A DNA stretch of 24,042 nucleotides, from IMG/VR virus record IMGVR_UViG_3300025286_000140, positions 1 to 24,042 of that record. The stretch is one strand, 5' to 3'. Below the pieces are notes generated by a model. That model searched no databases. It saw nothing but the letters and a program-made list of their open reading frames with translations, and was not told where the DNA came from. Each line of letters begins with the position of its first letter. Position 1 is the stretch's first letter. This document shows positions 5,098 to 10,966 of this stretch, one piece after another. The position numbers and the translations under genes are program-made. Source of the DNA: a virus.

Positions 5098-5724
5098 ATG
5101 GCTATAGCAGCAATTAAACCGATTTCTCAGTCACTCATGACTGTGCAGATCGTCGGCATTTCGCCGTTAGTGCAACATAAGTGGTCTGAAAAGGCGTTAC
5201 AGATGTTGCGTGATAAGCACGCTGGGATTCGGACAAAGAATCGTGACGTGCGGGAACCTGAGCAAGAGTTCCGTGACGCAGCTTACGTCTGCGAGGACGG
5301 TTCTTTTGGTTTCCCGGCGGGAGGCATCAAAAAATGTCTCATCAACGCCGCGCACAAAGACATGGGGTTGGAAAAAACCCTGCTTCGCAAGAGCCTCTTT
5401 GTCCGACCGGATGATCCAGCCAACAACCTCGTGATCTTGACCACGACCGATCCGGTCATGCGTGAAGATATCGTGCGCGTGGGTGCCGGATCAACTGACC
5501 TACGCTACCGTCCCGAGTTCAGAGAGTGGTCTATTCTCTTGAACCTGGAAGTGGACGCCGACGCGTTGACCAGTGATGCCGTTGTGTCGCTGATCGATCG
5601 CGCGGGGTTTGGTGTAGGGCTGGGGGAAATGCGGCCTGAGAAAGATGGGGAATATGGACGCTTCCGCGTTGATACCAACGTGGCAGTGAACATCGTGCCT
5701 GTCGAAACGAGGTTGGCCGCGTGA
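5098..5724 (+). CDS. Conserved phage protein with C-terminal GEMRPEKDGEYGRF motif
   Basis: A 208-residue protein with AGGAG 8 bases before the ATG. It carries ISPLVQHKWSEKALQML near the N-terminus, DGSFGFPAGGIKKCLINAAH in the middle, DIVRVGAGSTDLRYRPEFREW, and a C-terminal glycine-rich run GFGVGLGEMRPEKDGEYGRF. I recognise this pattern as a conserved phage and prophage protein without assigned function. The combination of ferredoxin-like strand order and a late glycine-rich loop makes a RAMP-like nucleic-acid-binding fold conceivable, but that is speculation. Its stop overlaps the GTG of the next gene, and the pair precedes the pentamer array, so all three may act together. Confidence 0.6.
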   Translation: MAIAAIKPISQSLMTVQIVGISPLVQHKWSEKALQMLRDKHAGIRTKNRDVREPEQEFRDAAYVCEDGSFGFPAGGIKKCLINAAHKDMGLEKTLLRKSLFVRPDDPANNLVILTTTDPVMREDIVRVGAGSTDLRYRPEFREWSILLNLEVDADALTSDAVVSLIDRAGFGVGLGEMRPEKDGEYGRFRVDTNVAVNIVPVETRLAA

Positions 5725-6236
5725 ATCCGGTCTACTCAACTGTCGCCTGGAAGCAGGGAACTGTTTTCAAGACAGATGCACGGACGGCGTTTCAGGAAGT
5801 TGAGCGTCTCAATGCACAATTCGGGGGCTCTGCCCCCGATGGTGCGTTGGTAACGGCCAGCAAGCCTGTGACCGCCCCACTGCATAACGAATTTGAGTGG
5901 AGCAACGCCAAGGCTGGAAAGCTGTATCGCTTGGATCAAGAGAAGAAGATCAAACGATCTCTTGTCGTGATTAGTGAGTCCAGTGTGGACGACCATCGAG
6001 CGCCTATTGAGATCCGCTTGTATCAACGGACGAAGATCAAGGACAACGGCGATTCTCGCCGTGTGTACATGAACACGTTTGAAATGCTGGAGGATCCTGA
6101 AGGGCGTGAGCAATTATTGGCCCAAGCGCGGCGCGATTTGGAAATTTTCCAAAATCGTTACCGTGTATTGACCGAGCTATCTGGCGTGCTGGAGCCGATT
6201 CAGATTTTTCTGAGGTCGGCAACGCACGCAGCTTAG
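5721..6236 (+). CDS. Conserved phage protein of unknown function
   Basis: A 171-residue protein starting with GTG at 5721, which overlaps the upstream TGA (GTGA). Its signature is LHNEFEWSNAKAGKLYRLDQ followed by basic and hydrophobic residues (KKIKRSLVVI), then a long C-terminal helix (REQLLAQARRDLEIFQNRYR). The FEW..xxAxxxYRxxQ pattern recurs, as far as I recall, in small phage proteins of unknown function. The N-terminal sequence (DARTAFQEVERLNAQFGG) is also helical. It is coupled to 5098 and is the last gene before 850 bp of non-coding repeat array. Confidence 0.6.
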   Translation: MNPVYSTVAWKQGTVFKTDARTAFQEVERLNAQFGGSAPDGALVTASKPVTAPLHNEFEWSNAKAGKLYRLDQEKKIKRSLVVISESSVDDHRAPIEIRLYQRTKIKDNGDSRRVYMNTFEMLEDPEGREQLLAQARRDLEIFQNRYRVLTELSGVLEPIQIFLRSATHAA

Positions 6237-6247
6237 GCTCGTTTGGG

Positions 6248-7080
6248 TAGGTATGGGCGAGGCTAGGCAGTCGAGTCGAGTTATGGTAGTCGAGGTGTGA
6301 CGGGGTTCGGTGTTTAGCGTCCAGGTTAGTCAGGGAGTGGTCCGACTAGTTAGGGCCTCGTTTGGCATGGCAGTCAAGGTATGGCAGCGGTATGGCAAGC
6401 TCCGACAAGGCACGGTAAGGCACGGCAGTCTCGGTTTGTTCCGTTGCGTTACGGCACCGTACGGCTGGGAAGGGCTGGGTTTGACTTGTCCTGGTAGGGC
6501 TCGGTCTGGCAGTCGAGGTGTGACGCGGGGCGTTTGGGAAAGACATGGTGCGATCAGGTACTTTTTGGCAGTTACGACGTGACACGGTGGGGTGACGTAG
6601 GGCTCCGTTGGGCAACGTTTGGCAGTCTCGGCTTGTTCCGTCGCGTTACGGCATCGTATGGCTGGATAGGTATGGGCGAGGCAGTCATGATTGGAAATGA
6701 CGTGTTCCGGGGTGATTTGGCGAAATTCGGCATGGTTTGGCAGTCAGGGTTTGTTGGGAAAGGTAAGTTCAGGTCCGTCCTGGTTAGGCATGTTAAGGCA
6801 GTCGGGTTATGGCAAGTACGGCTTGAGTGAGGTTTGGCGAGTTCGGTTTCATAAGGGTTTGGCATGGCAGTCGAGGTGCGCTCGGTTGAGGCAGGGCCGT
6901 TTTAGGTGGGTTTGGTTGGGATTCGGCAGTCTCGGTCCGGTTACGCTCGAAGTGGTAGGTTGGGGCGAGGTATGGCTAAGTTTGGCATGGCAGTCAAGGT
7001 CAGGCGAGGTTTGGCTCGGAATGGTTTGAATACGGTAAGGCATGGTTGGATTGAATGTGGCGAGGTGAGGCAGGGTTTTA
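6248..7080. repeat. G-skewed pentamer array with regularly spaced GGCAGTC markers
   Basis: About 830 bp without a credible gene. GGCAGTC occurs at 6266, 6369, 6424, 6508, 6621, 6680, 6739, 6797, 6866, 6925 and 6989, with variants at 6285 (GGTAGTC) and 6567 (GGCAGTT). Spacing is often exactly 59 bp; most intervals equal 5n+4, and the bases between fall into 5-mers such as GGCAT, GGCAA and GGTAT. Larger near-copies exist: 6360-6380 equals 6980-7000 (21 bp), 6857-6877 differs at one base, 6248-6263 equals 6667-6682, and 6424-6468 matches 6621-6665 with four transitions. At 6961-7020 there are 26 G and 9 C on the plus strand. Open frames here have low-complexity Gly/Arg/Trp products and are not counted as genes. 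Confidence 0.9.
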
Positions 7081-7092
7081 GTGGAGGACAAT

Positions 7093-7263
7093 ATGTCATG
7101 TCATGAAAATGAAGCGTTAGCAGAACAGCTCATGGACCATTACTTAGGTCTTGGGTATTCCGAAGTGGAGGCGGAGGCATTGACCATACAAGATATGGAT
7201 TTTGCCGACCGGCCTACCGTTGACGAAACGGAGACCGGCGGCAACACCAAGATAAAAGGATGA
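7093..7263 (+). CDS. Small acidic hypothetical protein
   Basis: A 56-residue protein, MSCHENEALAEQLMDHYLGL then GYSEVEAEALTIQDMD. A GTG at 7081 extends the frame, but GGAGG six bases before the ATG at 7093 decides the start. The helix-Gly-Tyr-helix arrangement (YLGLGYSEVEAEAL) resembles a UBA-like or short helical-hairpin motif; this is only a visual impression. The gene directly follows the pentamer array and converges on the leftward replication module, 21 bp from the nuclease stop, with no intrinsic terminator between them. Confidence 0.55.
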   Translation: MSCHENEALAEQLMDHYLGLGYSEVEAEALTIQDMDFADRPTVDETETGGNTKIKG

Positions 7264-7284
7264 CGTTTGACCGTCGCGTACAGT

Positions 7285-7662
7285 TTAGCGGATTAGGGCC
7301 TCGTGCAACAACTCCCAAGTAAAGGGGGAAGATAGTTCGATAGTGTGCGGGGAAGTCCATTTAAGTCCTTTTATTTCACTTAATGAGCCTACGCGGAAGA
7401 GTCGGATGGTTTGATTTTTTCGACCGAGGACGAAGCATTTGCCACCGTGCATGGCACGTTGGGCGAGCCATGATATTTGCATGGGGCGCAGGCCTAGTTG
7501 GTTGCCGCGAACCGCTTTGAGCTCAACCCAGAATTCTTGACCTTCGAAACAACCGTTGAGGTCAGGAACCCCCTGCGCTGTACTCCCGGTCTCGATCCTC
7601 TGCCAATGAATCTTCGGCAGATGGTCCCGTACCAATCTCCACAGGTTCGACTCGCTTGGCAT
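7285..7662 (-). CDS. PD-(D/E)XK (VRR-NUC-like) endonuclease
   Basis: A 125-residue nuclease. MPSESNLWRLVRDHLP carries the conserved early glutamate (E4). GVPDL (31-35) supplies PD with Asp34, and WVELKAV (45-51) supplies E47 and K49, completing the PD-(D/E)XK site. Q62 in LRPMQISWL is the extra conserved glutamine seen in VRR-NUC and resolvase-like members. Phage members probably cut branched or flap DNA during replication and recombination. The frame is open to 7764, but the ATG at 7662 with AGGA 7 bases upstream gives the usual family N-terminus. Its first 101 bases overlap the end of the helix-turn-helix gene in another frame. It is the last gene of the leftward replication module. Confidence 0.8.
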   Translation of the reverse strand: MPSESNLWRLVRDHLPKIHWQRIETGSTAQGVPDLNGCFEGQEFWVELKAVRGNQLGLRPMQISWLAQRAMHGGKCFVLGRKNQTIRLFRVGSLSEIKGLKWTSPHTIELSSPFTWELLHEALIR

Positions 7663-7996
7663 TTTCCCATCCTGTATGCGGCGCAAGGCTGTGATTGTTC
7701 TTGATGAGCCGGACGCCCGTAGATTCGAGCCACTTAGCAAAGGCCTCGCGCACAACGTCCTCATTGGCTTCGGAGCTCTGGAGCTCTAGCCATTTCTGTC
7801 GTGCAATTCGCATACCCTCGTAGTAGTCACCGTCTGCCAGCTTGCAGCGCGTGATGATCTGCCAGATTCGCTGGCGGGTGATGCCGTGCTCGGTGCCCAG
7901 ATCCTTGAGGGTTTTTTCCCCTGTCAGGTAGGCTGTATAAATATCCCGATAGCGTTGCTGATTTTCATTAGCCTTTTGTTGGTTTATTCCGCGCAT
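7562..7996 (-). CDS. Helix-turn-helix protein
   Basis: A 144-residue protein with an N-terminal helix-turn-helix: RYRDIYTAYLTGEKTLKDLG followed by TEHGITRQRIWQII (residues 15-48), the pattern of sigma-70 region 4 and homeodomain-like DNA-binding domains. The rest has Trp- and Glu-rich helices (RQKWLELQSSEANEDVVREA) and an acidic Ser/Gly tail that overlaps the nuclease start. The start at 7996 has GGAGGG 6 bases upstream. It may regulate phage transcription or place the nuclease on DNA; neither is demonstrated. It overlaps the upstream gene by 29 bases. Confidence 0.7.
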   Translation of the reverse strand: MRGINQQKANENQQRYRDIYTAYLTGEKTLKDLGTEHGITRQRIWQIITRCKLADGDYYEGMRIARQKWLELQSSEANEDVVREAFAKWLESTGVRLIKNNHSLAPHTGWENAKRVEPVEIGTGPSAEDSLAEDRDREYSAGGS

Positions 7997-8252
7997 TGTG
8001 GTCCCTCCATAGTTTCAGGGTGTCGGCTTCCCAGTTGCTTTCGCGTAGAGCTTCGTTATCGGCACGTCCATCGCTGGCTGGGACAGGAGCTTTTTTTAAG
8101 TTGCCCAGATCACTCTTAGTTGCGAGTTGGCGCAGCCACTCTTCCGTGACCACGGCCCCTCCAGGGATGTGATATGTCCCAAGATCCCATTGATCCTGGA
8201 TAAATTCGTAAGGACCTAAGATTAAATTATAACGGACCCGTTCTTTATTCAT
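7968..8252 (-). CDS. Small hypothetical protein following DNA polymerase
   Basis: A 94-residue protein starting MNKERVRYNLILGPYEFIQD. An in-frame ATG lies at 8267, but the ATG at 8252 is chosen because it overlaps the polymerase stop in ATGA (8249-8252) and has GGGGA about 9 bases upstream. The central part is compact (GTYHIPGGAVVTEEWLRQLA), and the C-terminus is charged. No known family was recognised. Position between polymerase and helix-turn-helix gene suggests a replication accessory role, by context only. Confidence 0.6.
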   Translation of the reverse strand: MNKERVRYNLILGPYEFIQDQWDLGTYHIPGGAVVTEEWLRQLATKSDLGNLKKAPVPASDGRADNEALRESNWEADTLKLWRDHNARNKPTKG

Positions 8253-10105
8253 TTTATGTTTCCCCAATTGTCACCGTACTCCACATCTACTTTTAGAGGC
8301 ACCACGAGATCGACGCAATTGACCATAAGGTCTTGAATCTCTTGGCTTTGTGCGTCGGACTCGACGGAATAGTCGAGTTCGTCATGAATTTGAAGGTGAG
8401 GTACATGGCCTTTGTTCCATGAATCCCGCATGGCGAGCTTTGTCATGTCTGCCGCGGAGCCCTGAATCAGACGATTGAGGGCTCGGTAGGTATATGACCG
8501 TTTAATACCTTGGCCATAGGTTTCCTCGGCTTTTTCTTTAGGTAAAGGAGATCCCTCCCCTACGACGGGCTCCCATTGATCGAAGCGACAGCGCCGCCCG
8601 CCAAGGGTCCGAATAAATCCGCGCTGGTTGGCGGTGCGTGTGCATTGGTCCTGCAGGCCACGGAGGAAGGGGACTTTGGCGTGGTAGGCGTCAAGAAGAT
8701 CTTGAGCCTCCGTCTGATTAATGCCGAGCTCCTTCAGTAATTTGTTCTGGCCCATGCCGTAAGTGAGACCGAGATTGACGGTCTTGGCGTGTTTGCGAGA
8801 GATCCCGGCCATATCGGCCACGATCTGGTGGAAATCAGCATTGGCCGTGTAGGCGGCGACCGCTTCCTCGGCACCGGGGAGCTTTTGTTTCTGTGCGTAG
8901 TGCACGGTGAGGCGCGGCTCTTGCTGGGAGTAATCGAACGTACCCCAGCGGGTGTCGTCCTCGGGGATAAAGAGTGAGCGGATCATTTTGCCGATCATGG
9001 GATCCCGTGCAGGCACCTGTTGGAGATTCGGGTTGCTGTAACTAAAGCGGCCACTGACCGTACCGCCGTTGTCATTACGCAGGGGGTGGAGTTCAGCGTG
9101 GATCCGACCATCCACCATATGGTCCATGATCATTTTTTCCACAAACGTGGTGCGTGCCTTATTGAGTCGGCGTGCCTGGACGATCATCCGCGGGAGCTCG
9201 TGGGTGTGAGACTCTAGCCAAGGTCCCTGGAAACTGGGCGCACCCTTATCGGTGCGGGGGTAGATTAGATCGTTGGCTTCGAATGCTTTTTGCAGAGAGG
9301 CGCTGGCCCAGATGTCCACAGACGTACCGAATTTGCGTTTAATCTCTACCAAGAGCTGTTGTTCCTGGGTGGAGAGGTCCTTGCCCACCTGCTCGGCCCG
9401 ATCCTGATCGACACGCACCCCCCGCCAGCGCATTTCTAGGATGAGGGGGATGAGATCGCACTCCAGTCGGAAGACGTCTTCCAGGGATTGAGCTTTGATA
9501 TGTTGTTCTAGCTCGTTCCAAAGTTTCAGGGTGAGGGCGGCGTCTTGCTCGGCGTAGGGTCCGACGTAACGGGCCGGGAGTTTATAGAGCTCCGATTTGG
9601 GGTTAATACCCCAAGAGCGGGCGGCGTCCTGCAGCAGCGATTCATCCTTCACTTCATCGCAGTACGTCTGACCGAGGTGGTTCAGCGAATAAGACAGCGC
9701 ATGTTCGTTGACTAAAGGAGCAGCGAACATGGTGTCCACGAGAGGTCGTGGGAGTGTGGAAATTCCCTCCCTTCGCAACCACCCTATGTCGTACAGCGCA
9801 TTATGAAAAATGACGGGGGCCTTATGGGTGGAAAGGAGGGCCTTTAACCACCGCAGGACGACCGCCTCTTCAAGGTTGCCTCCCCCCTCGTGTCGAATGG
9901 GGAAGTAACCCTGATAATTATCTGCTGCTATAGCGATTCCTACAACATGTCCGTCACCCGTGGCCCAGCCGGGGCCTCGTTCGGTGAGATGCGGGTCATA
10001 GGTCTCCAAATCGATAGCCAACTGCTTTGTGGGATCGAGTGTGGTTGGCAATATCGAGGGAGTGACCCACGCCGATAGCGGCGTGATCAAGGGGAGCTGC
10101 TCCAC
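8249..10105 (-). CDS. polA: Family A DNA polymerase with 3'-5' exonuclease, Leu at the 762 position
   Basis: A 618-residue replicative polymerase. The proofreading exonuclease is intact: IDLET (D32, E34), FHNALYDIGW (D106) and YVGPYAEQDA (Y184, D188). The polymerase has motif A FDYSQQEPRL (D391), motif B R437-KHA-K441-TVNLGLTYG (Y449) and motif C HDELDY (D575, E576). There is no 5'-3' exonuclease domain, as in other phage enzymes. The residue aligned with E. coli Phe762 is Leu445. The start is GTG at 10105, overlapping the upstream TAG by one base; no strong ribosome site is present, so coupling is likely, and the next in-frame Met is about 225 residues away. It forms the core of the replication module with the primase and helicases. 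Confidence 0.95.
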   Translation of the reverse strand: MEQLPLITPLSAWVTPSILPTTLDPTKQLAIDLETYDPHLTERGPGWATGDGHVVGIAIAADNYQGYFPIRHEGGGNLEEAVVLRWLKALLSTHKAPVIFHNALYDIGWLRREGISTLPRPLVDTMFAAPLVNEHALSYSLNHLGQTYCDEVKDESLLQDAARSWGINPKSELYKLPARYVGPYAEQDAALTLKLWNELEQHIKAQSLEDVFRLECDLIPLILEMRWRGVRVDQDRAEQVGKDLSTQEQQLLVEIKRKFGTSVDIWASASLQKAFEANDLIYPRTDKGAPSFQGPWLESHTHELPRMIVQARRLNKARTTFVEKMIMDHMVDGRIHAELHPLRNDNGGTVSGRFSYSNPNLQQVPARDPMIGKMIRSLFIPEDDTRWGTFDYSQQEPRLTVHYAQKQKLPGAEEAVAAYTANADFHQIVADMAGISRKHAKTVNLGLTYGMGQNKLLKELGINQTEAQDLLDAYHAKVPFLRGLQDQCTRTANQRGFIRTLGGRRCRFDQWEPVVGEGSPLPKEKAEETYGQGIKRSYTYRALNRLIQGSAADMTKLAMRDSWNKGHVPHLQIHDELDYSVESDAQSQEIQDLMVNCVDLVVPLKVDVEYGDNWGNIK

Positions 10106-10347
10106 TACTTCTTGTTTTTAGGAGCTTTTCCGCCTACCCAGGCTTCATTAATGTCTTTAGTGCTCTTATCGTCACCCTTGAATTGACCACTTTCGGTACG
10201 CGCACGCTCGGGAGGTGCGTGATCCTCCGCTACAAATTTTTCTAGCTCGACCGCGGATTCTTCTACGTGGTCGACGGGCTCGGGCTCGGGCCAGGGCTGT
10301 TGCTCGGACTGTCGGTTTCGTCTGAAGAGTCTTCTAAACCATCCCAT
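10105..10347 (-). CDS. Small hypothetical protein, basic N-terminus and acidic middle
   Basis: An 80-residue low-complexity protein: MGWFRRLFRRNRQSEQQPWP, a Glu/Pro-rich acidic middle, and a Lys-rich end (KAPKNKK). It is probably disordered; the N-terminal WFRRLFRRN could form a short amphipathic or membrane-associating helix. GAGGA lies 9 bases before the ATG. The first 85 bases overlap the end of the upstream gene in another frame, and its stop overlaps the polymerase GTG, so its main visible consequence may be to couple polymerase translation. Function unknown. Confidence 0.55.
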   Translation of the reverse strand: MGWFRRLFRRNRQSEQQPWPEPEPVDHVEESAVELEKFVAEDHAPPERARTESGQFKGDDKSTKDINEAWVGGKAPKNKK

Positions 10348-10643
10348 TCTTCTGGTTCCTCGTTATAAGTAAGAAATTGATCTACCAGCAGCAGGTAGCG
10401 CCGTAGATCTCGAATATCGTCAATGAGCCCCGCATCCCCGTTGAAGGTCTGCGCGGCTTTGAAAATGTCCCAGCTTTCAGCTTTGGATTGCTGTTCAATG
10501 CGGTCGAATTTGCGGGCCAGCATCATAAAGGCCCCGATGCCACCGCGACGTTTCCATGAATCCCCGTAAGCACGTTGTGAATCAATGAGATGCAGAAGGT
10601 CTGCCTGGGCAAGCTCCTTCATTTGTACCCACTTAGGATCCAT
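10263..10643 (-). CDS. Phage protein similar to the DUF1599 / nucleotide-modification-associated family
   Basis: A 126-residue protein (140 if started at 10685). The core YGDSWKRRGGIGAFMMLARK, FDRIEQQ, then DIRDLRRYLLLVDQFL matches, from memory, the SWRxRG..GAF..LARKxDRxE..D..DLxxYxLL pattern of DUF1599-like domains, which have been linked by genome context to nucleotide or DNA modification. The biochemical activity is not established. The C-terminal tail is a Ser/Pro/Glu-rich disordered segment. The start at 10643 has AAAGGAG 9 bases upstream. The ATG at 10685 lies 2 bases after the previous stop but has no ribosome site, so coupling from it is the alternative. Confidence 0.6.
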   Translation of the reverse strand: MDPKWVQMKELAQADLLHLIDSQRAYGDSWKRRGGIGAFMMLARKFDRIEQQSKAESWDIFKAAQTFNGDAGLIDDIRDLRRYLLLVDQFLTYNEEPEEWDGLEDSSDETDSPSNSPGPSPSPSTT

Positions 10644-10687
10644 CGTGTCTTTCTCCTTTGACTGTCGTTTGAAAGGGTTTTTCATGG

Positions 10688-10897
10688 CTAATACAACGAA
10701 AGGCGCACCTCCATGGCGTAGCGCACTAGCATTTCGCTAGTTTTCATTTGGTGGGCCACATAGGTCACACCGTCCTCAAATGTACTGTTTTGAACTTGGA
10801 GTCGGATCATTTCTTGCAAAAACGCCCCATAGAGCTCCATTGCTTGGTCGCCACGCTCTTCTTCGAAGGCCATGGCGGCATGTTTACACCGTCCCAT
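10688..10897 (-). CDS. Small helical hypothetical protein
   Basis: A 69-residue, mostly helical protein, MGRCKHAAMAFEEERGDQAM followed by ELYGAFLQEMIRLQVQ. There is no recognised domain. It is the first gene after the internal promoter at 10930-10959. The ribosome site is weak (AAGAAAGAAG). Its stop is 2 bases from the alternative ATG of the next gene. It may be a small accessory replication or regulatory protein, but nothing in the sequence decides that. Confidence 0.55.
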   Translation of the reverse strand: MGRCKHAAMAFEEERGDQAMELYGAFLQEMIRLQVQNSTFEDGVTYVAHQMKTSEMLVRYAMEVRLSLY

Positions 10898-10929
10898 TCT
10901 TCTTTCTTTTATCTACATGAAGAATACGC

Positions 10930-10960
10930 ATTATCCTTTACTTTACCGTTAAAAGTAAAG
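10930..10960 (-). promoter_or_regulatory. Internal promoter with inverted-repeat operator
   Basis: On the minus strand TTTACT (10959-10954), 18 bp, GATAAT (10935-10930) form a good promoter 33 bp before the gene starting at 10897. CTTTACTTT (10936-10944) and AAAGTAAAG (10952-10960) are perfect 9-bp inverted arms around 7 bp, filling the space between the -10 and -35 boxes. A dimeric regulator bound there would block or direct RNA polymerase. Confidence 0.65.
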
Positions 10961-10966
10961 TACCTA

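Noticed and set aside
6266-6995. CRISPR array, because short repeats recur at about 59 bp
   Set aside because: The constant part is only about 7 bp, spacers themselves are repetitive pentamers, intervals vary from 54 to 84 bp, and no cas gene is near.
6310-7091. Open frames on both strands within the pentamer array (6310-6582, 6534-6830, 6691-7029 plus; 6346-6615, 6572-6865, 6849-7091 minus)
   Set aside because: They arise because the skewed repeat contains few stops. Products are low-complexity, mutually overlapping on both strands, and lack ribosome sites or family patterns.
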